A stretch of 64,000 nucleotides of DNA from Pseudomonas hamedanensis (GTDB lineage: Bacteria; Pseudomonadota; Gammaproteobacteria; Pseudomonadales; Pseudomonadaceae): contig NZ_CP077091.1 in assembly GCF_014268595.2 (NCBI RefSeq), positions 1,324,501 to 1,388,500 of the forward strand, in the 5' to 3' direction. The notes beneath the pieces were generated by a model. The model saw only the letters and a list, made by a program, of their open reading frames with translations. It was not told the origin of the DNA and did no database searches. The position numbers were made by a program, and so were the translations under genes. Positions 1 to 8,395 of the stretch are shown one piece after another; position 1 is the first letter of the stretch, and each line of letters opens with the position of its first letter.

Positions 1-2
1 TG

Positions 3-1364
3 CTGCCGAAAGAAAACGGCAGCGTGGTGATCCCGCCATTGCAACTGGGCGAAGTGCAGAGCCAGCCGATCACCGTACAAGTGGTTGCCAGCGACACCGT
101 CGAGGACAAGAGCAGCCTCGATCCGGTGTTCATCGAGGCCAGCCTCGATCAGTCCAGCGTGTACGTGCAGGCCCAGGCCATCCTGACCTTGCGCATCTAC
201 CATTCGGTGTCGCTGTACGACGACAGCAGCCTGAGCCCGCTGCAAATCGCCGACGCGCGGATCGAACAACTGGGCGACACGCGCACCTACGAAAAAGACC
301 TCAACGGCGTACGCCACGGCGTGATCGAGATGCGCTACGCGATCTACCCGCAACACAGCGGCTTGCTGACCATCGCCCCGCAAACGTTCAGCGCCACGCT
401 GGTCGATACGGCGCCATCACCGGATTCCTCGGGGCCGAAACCCGGCAAACTGATGCGCGTGAGTTCCTCATCCATCCCGCTGACGGTCAAACCGAAACCG
501 CTGACCTATCCGGTCGATGCCCCGTGGCTACCGGCGCGCAGCCTCAGCCTCAGCGAAAGCTGGAGCCCGGAACCGGAACACACCCAGGTCGGCGATTCCC
601 TGACCCGCAGCCTGACCCTGAAAGTCGAAGGCCTCGCCAGCTCGCAACTGCCAGCGCTGCCCGCCACCGACGTCAACGGCCTGCGCCGCTACCCCGATCA
701 ACCGGTGCTGAGCAACCAGAGCAGCGACCGCGGCATCATCGGCAGCCGTGAAGAACGCGAAGCGCTGGTGCCGAGCCGCAGCGGCGCGATCGACCTGCCA
801 ACCGTCGACGTGGTCTGGTGGAACACCTTCGAAGATCACCTGGAACACAGCAGCCTGCCGGCGCGCACCCTGCAAGTGGCGAACAACCCCAGCCTGCAAA
901 TCGATACACCGGCCGGCACACTGCAACCCGCCATGCTCGACAATGACACGCTGTGGTGGTGGAAACTCAGCACGCTGATCCTCGCCTGCACCACCCTGCT
1001 CGGCTTCGGCCTGTGGTGGCGTGCACGCTGGCAACCGGCAATCCACCGCGCCGCCCAGACCGGCCCGAGTCCACGCACATTGCTCGACGACATCAAGCGT
1101 GCGAGCCAGGCCAACGATCCCCACGCCACCCGCCAGGCGCTGGATGCGTGGGCACGGCAACAGCCGGAGACACTGGCGGACATGGCGGCGAGGTTTGTGC
1201 CTCTGTCGGATGCGTTGGACGGGTTGAATGGCGCGCTGTACAGCGAGACCGGGCAGCACTGGCAGGGTGAAGATTTGTGGCGGGCGATCCGGACAATTCC
1301 GGCGGCGGAACGGGTGCAGGACCCGGTCGGTGAAAGTGGGCTGCCGCCGCTTTATCCCAAGTAG
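3..1364 (+). CDS. BatD-like protein, 3' part (partial at left edge)
   Basis: The frame is open from the first bases of the window, so the start and signal peptide lie upstream; about 453 residues are visible. The visible part has beta-rich repeats, then a single hydrophobic segment rich in Trp and Leu (about nt 950-1015) and a basic cytoplasmic tail. This is the usual layout of the C-terminal part of BatD/oxygen-tolerance proteins, periplasmic proteins anchored by one C-terminal helix and normally encoded after batA/batB-type VWA genes. The family call rests on architecture and on my recognition of Pseudomonas homologues; no catalytic motif is expected. It ends 270 bp before sbcD and is probably the last gene of its operon. 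Confidence 0.7.
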   Translation: MPKENGSVVIPPLQLGEVQSQPITVQVVASDTVEDKSSLDPVFIEASLDQSSVYVQAQAILTLRIYHSVSLYDDSSLSPLQIADARIEQLGDTRTYEKDLNGVRHGVIEMRYAIYPQHSGLLTIAPQTFSATLVDTAPSPDSSGPKPGKLMRVSSSSIPLTVKPKPLTYPVDAPWLPARSLSLSESWSPEPEHTQVGDSLTRSLTLKVEGLASSQLPALPATDVNGLRRYPDQPVLSNQSSDRGIIGSREEREALVPSRSGAIDLPTVDVVWWNTFEDHLEHSSLPARTLQVANNPSLQIDTPAGTLQPAMLDNDTLWWWKLSTLILACTTLLGFGLWWRARWQPAIHRAAQTGPSPRTLLDDIKRASQANDPHATRQALDAWARQQPETLADMAARFVPLSDALDGLNGALYSETGQHWQGEDLWRAIRTIPAAERVQDPVGESGLPPLYPK

Positions 1365-1377
1365 CGCTGCACAGGGA

Positions 1378-1530
1378 CCCTGTGGCGAGGGGATTCAGCG
1401 AAACGTCGCACCGCCCCGTTGGGCTGCGTAGCGGCCCCAAACCGGTACCCGTGATCTTTCTGAGGGACCGCGTTGGCTGATTTGACGACTGCTTCGCAGC
1501 CGAACGGGGATAAATCCCCTCGCCACAGGG
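1378..1530. repeat. Palindromic repeat, family A (copy 1)
   Basis: The arm TGTGGCGAGGGGATT near 1381 is matched by its complement AATCCCCTCGCCACA ending near 1528, with a roughly 115-bp divergent centre. Related copies lie at 24456-24588 and, as a half, at 39870-39903. It fills most of the 1365-1634 intergenic gap. Confidence 0.75.
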
Positions 1531-1634
1531 GGCTTAGCGTCCACAGACCAGGGTTTTGCCAGTAAACTCTCCCCCTTTAGCCGCCTCTTCGTCTCTTTGC
1601 GGCCATCGCCCCTTTAGCTATTGCGGAGTCCACC

Positions 1635-2879
1635 TTGCGTCTGTTTCACACCTCCGACTGGCACCTTGGGCAAAACCTGCACGGCCAGGAGCGCGATTTC
1701 GAGCACGCGTGTTTTCTCGAATGGCTGCTGGGTCAACTGAAACTGGCACAACCGGATGTGCTGCTGATTGCCGGGGACATCTTCGACACGGTCAATCCGC
1801 CGGTCAAAGCTCAGGAACGCCTTTACGACTTCATCGTCAGTGCTCACGAACAGCAGCCGCTGCTGACCATCGTGATGATCGCCGGCAACCATGATTCCGG
1901 CTCGCGAATCGAACTGCCGGCGCCGTTGATGCGGCGTTTGCGCACCCATGCGTTGGGCCGGGTGCTGTGGCTGGACGATGGTCAACTTGATGCCGAACGC
2001 TTGCTGCTGCCACTGCCCGATGCCAGCGGCGAGATTGCCGCATGGTGTCTGGCGCTGCCGTTCCTGCGCCCGGCGGAAGTCACCGGTGCGCACTTGGGCG
2101 ACAATTATTTGCGCGGCATCGGCCAGGTGCATGAATGGCTGATCGAGGCGGCCAATGCCAAACGCCAGCCCGGTCAGGCGCTGATCGCCATCAGCCACGC
2201 GCACATGGCTGGCGGTTCGGTGTCGGAGGACTCCGAACGCAGCCTGATCATCGGCAACGCCGAAGCCCTGCCCGCCAGCCTGTTTGGGTCGAGCATCAGC
2301 TATGTCGCCCTCGGCCATTTGCACAAGCCGCAGAAGGTCAACGGTGAGGAACGCATCCGTTACAGCGGCTCGCCGATTCCATTGTCGTTCTCGGAAATCG
2401 GTTATCAGCACCAGATTCTCGACGTGACACTCGACGGCGAAACCCTGGTCAGTGTCGAGCCGAAGCTGATCCCGCGCTCGGTCAATCTGCAGCGTATCGG
2501 CCCGGCGCCGCTGGCCGAAATTCTGCTGCAACTGGCCGACTTGCCAAACATCGATCTGCTCGCTGAAACCCAGCGTCAGCCGTGGCTGGAGGTCCGCGTA
2601 CGTCTCGACGAGCCGCAGCCGGATCTGCGTCATCAAGTGGAATCCGCGCTGCAAGGTAAAGCCGTGCGTCTGGTGCGCATCGCCGCTGAGTACGCTGGCA
2701 ATCGTGGCGCCGATGGCAGCGATGACGGCAACACGCTGATCGAACTCGACCAGCTCACCCCACAGGAATTGTTCAGCCGTGCCTGGCTCGACAACTACGG
2801 CAGCGAGGTCGATGAACAGACGCTGAAAGACTTCGCCGAATTGCTACAGGACGTGCAACTGGAGGGCGAGCAGCCATGA
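1635..2879 (+). CDS. sbcD: Exonuclease SbcD, Mre11-type nuclease subunit
   Basis: Nuclease subunit of the SbcCD complex, which cleaves hairpins and processes DNA ends in the cytoplasm. The calcineurin-like metallophosphoesterase motifs are in order: DWHLG near residue 9, GDIFD near 47, GNHD near 83, then SHAHMAGG and GHLHKPQ, which supply the metal-binding Asp, Asn and His residues. The 414-residue length is normal. The start is TTG at 1635: GGAG at 1624-1627 is well placed and the family N-terminus MRLFHTSDWHLG begins there. The stop overlaps the start of sbcC (ATGA), so the two are translationally coupled. Confidence 0.95.
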   Translation: MRLFHTSDWHLGQNLHGQERDFEHACFLEWLLGQLKLAQPDVLLIAGDIFDTVNPPVKAQERLYDFIVSAHEQQPLLTIVMIAGNHDSGSRIELPAPLMRRLRTHALGRVLWLDDGQLDAERLLLPLPDASGEIAAWCLALPFLRPAEVTGAHLGDNYLRGIGQVHEWLIEAANAKRQPGQALIAISHAHMAGGSVSEDSERSLIIGNAEALPASLFGSSISYVALGHLHKPQKVNGEERIRYSGSPIPLSFSEIGYQHQILDVTLDGETLVSVEPKLIPRSVNLQRIGPAPLAEILLQLADLPNIDLLAETQRQPWLEVRVRLDEPQPDLRHQVESALQGKAVRLVRIAAEYAGNRGADGSDDGNTLIELDQLTPQELFSRAWLDNYGSEVDEQTLKDFAELLQDVQLEGEQP

Positions 2880-5800
2880 AAATTCTCGCCATTCGCTTGA
2901 AGAACCTTGCCTCGCTGGCCGGGCCTTTCGAGATTGATTTCACCGCCGAGCCGCTGGCCAGCGCCGGTCTGTTTGCAATCACCGGCCCGACCGGTGCCGG
3001 CAAAAGCACCCTGCTCGACGCCTTGTGCCTGGCACTGTTCGGCGCCGTTCCACGCCTGAACAACACCGGCCGCGACGCGAAAGTCCCGGACGCCGACGGC
3101 GAAATCGCCACTGGCGACCCGCGTACCTTGCTGCGCCGTGGTACCGGCGAAGGCTATGCCGAGGTGGATTTTGTCGGCGTCGATGGCCGTCGCTATAGGG
3201 CGCGCTGGGAAGCCAACCGCGCCCGTGAGAAGGCTGGGGGCAAGTTGCAAGCGAGCCGGCAGAGCCTGCGCGATATCGATCAGGATCAATTGCTCGCGAG
3301 TCAGAAAGGCGAATACAAAACCCAACTGGAAGCCGCGCTGGGCCTGAACTTCGAACAGTTCACCCGCGCCGTCCTGCTGGCGCAGAGCGAGTTCAGCGCG
3401 TTCCTCAAGGCTGACGACAACGACCGCAGCGAACTGCTGGAAAAACTCACCGACACCGCGCTCTACACCCTCCTCGGCCGCCGCGCTTTCGACAAGACCA
3501 AAGAAGCCCGCGAAGCGCACAAGATGTTGCAGGATCAGGCCAGCGGCGTAACGCCACTGGCACCCGAAGCCCGTGCCGAACTCGATGAGCGTTTCAACGC
3601 CGCGCAGCAACAACTGAAGGTGCAACAAGCGCAGCTCAAACAGCTTGAGCAGCAACACAGCTGGCTCAAGGATTTGCGTCAGTTGCAGGACGCGCAACAG
3701 GCGGCCAGCGAACAATTGCACAGTGCGCAGCAGCATTGGCAGGCGCTGGCCGGCGAGCGGGTAAAACTGACGCGCCTGGAGCAGCTCGGCCCGCAGCGGC
3801 ATCAGTTCGCGCGCAAGGCCGAACTCGATGCACTGCTGACGCCGTTGGCGGCGCAGATTGCCGCACACACCCAACAACACGCGGCGCTGGGCGAACGTCA
3901 GGCGCAACTGGAACAACGCCTCGACGCAGCGAAAGTCGCCCTCAGTGAAGCGCAGCAGCGGCAAAGCGAGAATGCGCCGCTGTTGCGTCAGGCGTTCGAA
4001 GAACAAAGTGCCCTCGCCCGCCTGATCAAGGACACTGCCAGCAGCGCCGAAACCCGGCAAACAGCCGAGCAAACGTTCAAGGATGGCCAGAGCGCCATTC
4101 AGGCGTTGCAGGAAAAACAGACTCAGGTCGCTGAGCGCTTGCAGCGCATCGCCGCCGAGCTTGAACAGAGCGCGCATCTGGCCCCGCTGAGCGATGCCTG
4201 GAGCGCCTATCGCGACCGTCTGCAGCAATTGATGCTGATCGGTAACCGTTTGAACAAGGGCCAGGCTGAACTGCAGTCCCTTGAACAAAACGCCGCGCGC
4301 AGTGCTGAAGAGTTGGCGTCGCACAAGCAGCAACTGGAAGTGCTGTTCAAAGAGGCCGGCGCAGAACCGGACGCGGTCGCCGAGCAGATCGGCATCCTCG
4401 GCACTCTGTTGCAGGACAACCGCAAGCAACTGCGCGCCGTCGAAGACTTGTCGCGCCTGTGGGCCACTCGGCAGGATCTCGACAAGCGCAGCGAGGAGCT
4501 GCAACAACGCCAGCTCCTCGCGCAACAGCAGCGCGAACGCCTGACCCAGGACGGCGTTAAAACCAAGGCCGAACTGACCGTCGCCGAGCAAACCCTCAGC
4601 GTCACCCGCGAACTGCTCGAGCGGCAGCGTCTGGCGCGCAGTGCCAGCGTCGAAGAGCTGCGCGCGCAGCTACAGGACGACCAGCCCTGCCCGGTTTGTG
4701 GCAGCAACGAGCATCCGTATCATCAGCCCGAAGCGCTGCTGCAAAGCCTTGGTCGCCATGATGAAAGCGAACAGGCCAACGCGCAGCAAGTGGTCGACCA
4801 GCTCAAGGAAAAACTGATCGACCTGCGCGGCGAAGTCGGCGGCGTGATCGCGCAACAAAAAGAGTTGCTGCAACAGCAGGAACAACTCGCTGCCCAGCAA
4901 CAAGCCTTGGCCCCAAGCCTTGATGCGCATCCGCTGTCGGCACAATTGCTGAACCAGGACCCCGACAAACGCGACGCCTGGCTCAGTCGCCAGAGCGAGC
5001 AGTTGAACCAGAGCATCACCCAGGACGAACAGCGCCAAAGCGCCTTGCTTACATTGCAGCAGGACGCGGCGCGTCTGTCGCAGCAGTTGCGTCAGGCTGA
5101 AGTCGCCCACCAGCAAGCGGCGCAACACCTGAGCAATCAACAGCATGAACTCAACAGCGACCGTCAGCGTCTGGAAGAAGAGCTCACCGCGTTTGGCCCG
5201 CTGTTGCCCGCTGACACTCTGCAGGCCCTGCGCCTTGAGCCAGCCGCGACGTTCATGCAGCTGGACCGGCAGATCGCCGAGCGTCTGACGCAGCTTGAAC
5301 AGCAAAAGGAAGAGCTGGGCGAACAGCAGCAACGCCAGCAGACGCTGGAAAAAGAACTGGATCGCCAACAGATTCGCAGCCAGCAATTGCAAAGTGCCGA
5401 GCAGCAATTCAACACGCTGACCGAGCAACAGCAGAACTGTCAGGAAAAACTTGCGCAACTGCTCGGCGAACACAGCAGCGCCGAGCACTGGCAGCAGTTG
5501 CTCGAACAGGCCGTCGAGCAGGCCCGCACGGCCGAAACCAGCACGACCGAGGCACTGCAAAGCGTGCGCACGCAACGCGTGCAAATCGCGGCGGAACTCA
5601 AAGCACAGCAGGAACGGTTGCAGGCGCTCGAAAGTGAAGACAAAGCGCTCACTGACAAGATCGCCAGTTGGCGCGCCAGCCATCCTGAACTGGATGACGG
5701 CGGCCTCGAAGACCTGCTGCGCTTCGACGACGCGCAAGTCGCCGAATTGCGCCAAACCCTCCAGCTCAACGAAAAAGCCATCGAACAGGCCCAGGTCTTG

Positions 5801-6517
5801 GTGCAGGAACGCGATCAGCGTCTGCTCGATCATCAGGCGCAGCACAACGGCAACCTCGATGCCGAACAGCTCGCCATCGCCCTCGTCGACGTGCAGAACC
5901 AGTTCGCCGCCAGCGAACAGCAATGCGCCGAACTGCGTGCCGAACAGGCGGAGGACCAGCGCCGGCAGAACGCCAACCAGGCGCTGGCCCAGCAGATCGC
6001 CGAGGCCTATGCCGAGTATCAGCGCTGGGCGCGCCTGAGTGCCTTGATCGGCTCAGCCACCGGCGACACCTTCCGCAAAATCGCCCAGGCCTACAACCTC
6101 GATCTGCTGGTGCATCACGCCAACGTGCAACTGCGCCAACTGGTCAAACGCTATCGCCTGAAACGCGGCGGCAGCATGCTCGGCCTGCTGGTGATGGATA
6201 CGGAAATGGGCGATGAACTGCGCTCGGTGCATTCGTTGTCGGGCGGCGAGACGTTCCTCGTGTCGCTGGCCCTGGCGCTGGGTCTGGCCTCGATGGCCTC
6301 GAGCACGCTGAAAATCGAATCGCTGTTTATCGACGAAGGTTTTGGCAGCCTTGATCCTGAATCTCTGCAATTGGCCATGGACGCCCTGGACGGTTTGCAG
6401 GCGCAGGGGCGCAAGGTTGCGGTGATTTCTCACGTGCAGGAAATGCACGAACGGATCCCGGTGCAGATTCAGGTGCGGCGCCAGGGTAATGGTTTGAGTA
6501 CGCTGGAGGTGAAATGA
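2876..6517 (+). CDS. sbcC: Exonuclease subunit SbcC, Rad50-type ATPase
   Basis: ATPase partner of SbcD. Walker A GPTGAGKST lies near residue 40. Two very long Gln/Glu/Leu-rich coiled-coil arms flank a zinc hook CPVCG near residue 605, and the C-terminus carries the ABC signature LSGGE near residue 1120 and Walker B SLFIDEGFGSLD. At 1213 residues it is in the usual SbcC range. Its start overlaps the sbcD stop by four bases, and its own stop overlaps the next start (6514), so three genes form one transcription unit. Confidence 0.95.
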   Translation: MKILAIRLKNLASLAGPFEIDFTAEPLASAGLFAITGPTGAGKSTLLDALCLALFGAVPRLNNTGRDAKVPDADGEIATGDPRTLLRRGTGEGYAEVDFVGVDGRRYRARWEANRAREKAGGKLQASRQSLRDIDQDQLLASQKGEYKTQLEAALGLNFEQFTRAVLLAQSEFSAFLKADDNDRSELLEKLTDTALYTLLGRRAFDKTKEAREAHKMLQDQASGVTPLAPEARAELDERFNAAQQQLKVQQAQLKQLEQQHSWLKDLRQLQDAQQAASEQLHSAQQHWQALAGERVKLTRLEQLGPQRHQFARKAELDALLTPLAAQIAAHTQQHAALGERQAQLEQRLDAAKVALSEAQQRQSENAPLLRQAFEEQSALARLIKDTASSAETRQTAEQTFKDGQSAIQALQEKQTQVAERLQRIAAELEQSAHLAPLSDAWSAYRDRLQQLMLIGNRLNKGQAELQSLEQNAARSAEELASHKQQLEVLFKEAGAEPDAVAEQIGILGTLLQDNRKQLRAVEDLSRLWATRQDLDKRSEELQQRQLLAQQQRERLTQDGVKTKAELTVAEQTLSVTRELLERQRLARSASVEELRAQLQDDQPCPVCGSNEHPYHQPEALLQSLGRHDESEQANAQQVVDQLKEKLIDLRGEVGGVIAQQKELLQQQEQLAAQQQALAPSLDAHPLSAQLLNQDPDKRDAWLSRQSEQLNQSITQDEQRQSALLTLQQDAARLSQQLRQAEVAHQQAAQHLSNQQHELNSDRQRLEEELTAFGPLLPADTLQALRLEPAATFMQLDRQIAERLTQLEQQKEELGEQQQRQQTLEKELDRQQIRSQQLQSAEQQFNTLTEQQQNCQEKLAQLLGEHSSAEHWQQLLEQAVEQARTAETSTTEALQSVRTQRVQIAAELKAQQERLQALESEDKALTDKIASWRASHPELDDGGLEDLLRFDDAQVAELRQTLQLNEKAIEQAQVLVQERDQRLLDHQAQHNGNLDAEQLAIALVDVQNQFAASEQQCAELRAEQAEDQRRQNANQALAQQIAEAYAEYQRWARLSALIGSATGDTFRKIAQAYNLDLLVHHANVQLRQLVKRYRLKRGGSMLGLLVMDTEMGDELRSVHSLSGGETFLVSLALALGLASMASSTLKIESLFIDEGFGSLDPESLQLAMDALDGLQAQGRKVAVISHVQEMHERIPVQIQVRRQGNGLSTLEVK

Positions 6518-7110
6518 ACACGCTGTATTCGTTCCGCCGCTGCCCCTACGCGATGCGCGCGCGGATGGCGTTGCGTTATGCCGGCGTGCCGGTGGACATC
6601 GTCGAGGTCAGCCTCAAGGACAAGCCGGCAGAAATGCTGGCGATCTCGCCGAAGGGCACCGTGCCGGTGCTGGATGCTGATGGCGTGGTGATTGATGAGA
6701 GTCTGCAAATCATGCGCTGGGCGTTGGCGCAGAATGACCCGGATGACTGGTTGTTCAAGGATGATCCGGGGGCTGAGGTCATCATGAACATGCTGATCGA
6801 GACGAACGACCAACGATTCAAGACATCGCTGAACCACTACAAATACGCTGAGCGTTATCCAGAGCAACCGATGGAGGTCTATCGGATGCAGTGCGAGATG
6901 ATCGCCCACTATTTGGATCTGACGCTCGCGGAGCACGACTACCTGCTGGGCGACCGGCTCAGTCTCGCCGACATCGCCCTGCTGCCCTTCGTGCGGCAGT
7001 TCGCTCACGTTGATCGCGAATGGTTTGCGCAGACGCCTTATGTTCGCTTACAGGCCTGGTTGCAGCGCCTGCTCGAATCCGAGCTGTTCACCTCGATCAT
7101 GAAAAAATAG
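6514..7110 (+). CDS. Glutathione S-transferase family protein
   Basis: A 198-residue protein with an N-terminal thioredoxin-like domain. It carries RRCPYAMRAR with Cys near residue 10, the cis-proline loop GTVPVL near residue 50 and an ES motif that contacts glutathione, followed by an all-helical C-terminal domain. The Cys at the active site suggests omega- or glutaredoxin-2-like chemistry (thiol transfer) rather than classical conjugation; that is inference. The start ATG overlaps the sbcC stop, so it is co-transcribed with sbcDC. The substrate cannot be told from the sequence. Confidence 0.85.
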   Translation: MNTLYSFRRCPYAMRARMALRYAGVPVDIVEVSLKDKPAEMLAISPKGTVPVLDADGVVIDESLQIMRWALAQNDPDDWLFKDDPGAEVIMNMLIETNDQRFKTSLNHYKYAERYPEQPMEVYRMQCEMIAHYLDLTLAEHDYLLGDRLSLADIALLPFVRQFAHVDREWFAQTPYVRLQAWLQRLLESELFTSIMKK

Positions 7111-7127
7111 CCCTCTCGCCCTTGCTT

Positions 7128-7239
7128 GATCGTTCCCACGCTCCGCGTGGGAATGCAGCCCCGGACGCTCTGCGTCCACTCCAGAGTTGGAACGCGGAGC
7201 GTCCCTTGAGGCATTCCCACGCAGAGCGTAGGAACGATC
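7128..7239. repeat. Palindromic repeat, family B (copy 1)
   Basis: It starts GATCGTTCCCACGCTC and ends with the near complement, with inner arms around GGACGCTCTGCGTCC. Other copies are at 7914-8018 and, truncated, at 26425-26509. It lies directly after the sbcDC-GST unit and could act as a transcript-end hairpin. Confidence 0.8.
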
Positions 7240-7261
7240 ATCGCCCAGCGCTGAGCAATCA

Positions 7262-7519
7262 TCAGGCGAGAGCGTTGCACATGCCCAGCGCCATGCAATC
7301 CACTTCAAACGGCCCGAGAAAATCGACTGCGATTCTGGCCGGTGGATTGCCCGCCATCAGGCCCAGCGTATTCGCCCGCTCGATGTTGTGGGCGATGTTG
7401 TGGTTGGCCTCTATGGCCCGGGCCAGTGCGCCCACCGAACCTTGACCGAAACCCAGCAATGACGCGCCGTTGGTCATCAATGCCAGGCTGGCGATGACCC
7501 AGAGTCTGTAGCCTTTCAT
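7262..7519 (-). CDS. Small hypothetical protein with N-terminal signal-like segment
   Basis: An 85-residue protein. The N-terminus MKGYRLWVIASLALMTNGAS looks like a signal peptide or membrane anchor. The rest is small and polar (HNIAHNIERANTLGLMAGN), with two Cys near the C-terminus (VDCMALGMCNALA). The ATG at 7519 overlaps the stop of the upstream small gene (ATGA), which supports both genes being translated. I do not recognise the family. The coupled neighbour also encodes a membrane protein, so the two may form a small envelope complex. Confidence 0.55.
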   Translation of the reverse strand: MKGYRLWVIASLALMTNGASLLGFGQGSVGALARAIEANHNIAHNIERANTLGLMAGNPPARIAVDFLGPFEVDCMALGMCNALA

Positions 7520-7728
7520 GCGCCACCAACTCCCGCGAGTTCGGCCCGGTCGACCATCACGCTCTGAGAGCGGACTTCGAACTGGATGCCAGGGTGGGCG
7601 ACGGCGATTGGCGCGTCGAAGCGGTGTTCCATCTGCGAGCCGATGCTGACGATCAGCACCACGGCCAGGTACAGACCGATGGCCAGGTAGGCGCCGCGTT
7701 TGGCGGAAGTGAGGATTGCGCTGGCCAT
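7516..7728 (-). CDS. Small single-pass membrane protein, hypothetical
   Basis: A 70-residue protein. I chose the ATG at 7728 because GGGAG lies just upstream; a longer in-frame start at 7791 has no good ribosome site. Residues about 12-30 (AYLAIGLYLAVVLIVSIGS) form a clear transmembrane helix, followed by a roughly 38-residue soluble tail (FDAPIAVAHPGIQFEVRSQ). It is translationally coupled to the 7262-7519 gene. I do not recognise a function. Confidence 0.6.
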   Translation of the reverse strand: MASAILTSAKRGAYLAIGLYLAVVLIVSIGSQMEHRFDAPIAVAHPGIQFEVRSQSVMVDRAELAGVGGA

Positions 7729-7892
7729 GGTGTTCTCCCGTGGGCAAGTTTCGATGCACACAGAATCAATCAAACGAACCGAAGCAACCACTCAGCGTTT
7801 GCCATAGTAAACATCAGCTTCGTTGATTATTTACCGGCTCTATTTGCCCGCGAGAGAAAACCTATGAGTGCAGAACGCGCACGCGCGCAGGA

Positions 7893-8039
7893 GCTGCCGA
7901 AGGCTGCGATCTTGATCGTTCCCACGCTCTGCGTGGGAATGCAGCCCGGGACGCTCTGCGTCCCATTGGAACGCGGAGCGTCCCTAGAGGCATTCCCACG
8001 CAGAGCATGGGAACGATCAGGATCGCAGCCTTCGGCAGC
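7893..8039. repeat. Nested repeat: family B element (copy 2) inside a second palindrome
   Basis: The outer arms GCTGCCGAAGGCTGCGATC (7893-7911) and their perfect 19-bp complement (8021-8039) enclose a complete family B element (7914-8018). The intergenic stretch 7729-8060 holds little else, apart from an AT-rich segment near 7800-7850 that may contain the promoter of the small minus-strand pair. Confidence 0.8.
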
Positions 8040-8060
8040 CCCTACAGGGGAACGGTGCGC

Positions 8061-8240
8061 TCAGGCTTGGGTTTTGTGATCCAGCGCGGCATAGAAGTTG
8101 GCGCTTTGTTGCAGGTATTTCTGGGTGTAGCTCTGGGTGTGGGATTTTTTGCTGGCGATTTCGACGTTGGCACCGGCGGGCAATACCACGGTGGCGGAAA
8201 TAGCGGAGGCGGCGATAACGGAAAAGAGATTGAAGTTCAT
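8061..8240 (-). CDS. Small secreted protein, hypothetical (59 aa)
   Basis: The start ATG at 8240 is preceded by a GAGG ribosome site; a longer frame begins at 8336 but lacks one. The N-terminus MNFNLFSVIAASAISATVVL followed by PAGA is a good Sec signal peptide. The mature part is about 35 residues and polar (SHTQSYTQKYLQQSANFY). I recognise it only as a type of short exported protein common in Pseudomonas; its function is unknown. A family B/C repeat follows its stop. Confidence 0.55.
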   Translation of the reverse strand: MNFNLFSVIAASAISATVVLPAGANVEIASKKSHTQSYTQKYLQQSANFYAALDHKTQA

Positions 8241-8366
8241 GGCGGTAACCCTCGTGTTCGTTTGCTTGGTTTGCCCGGTCGGGCTGTGAAACAAACGTAA
8301 CGCCGGAGGGTTGGCGCTTGAAATCTTTTGTAGCATTAGCCGTTATCAGTGCAATTAATACAACGA

Positions 8367-8393
8367 CACAGGCCCCGCGAAACGGGGCCTGTG
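8367..8393 (-). terminator. Hairpin terminator after the lactonase gene
   Basis: An 11-bp perfect stem CACAGGCCCCG/CGGGGCCTGTG with a 5-base loop begins three bases past the lactonase stop. The T-run on the minus strand is weak, so it may also simply protect the 3' end. Confidence 0.6.
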
Positions 8394-8395
8394 GC

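Noticed and set aside
2795..5923. Long minus-strand open frames opposite sbcC
   Set aside because: Leu-rich translations are the complement of the Gln-rich coiled coil of SbcC and lack plausible starts or ribosome sites.
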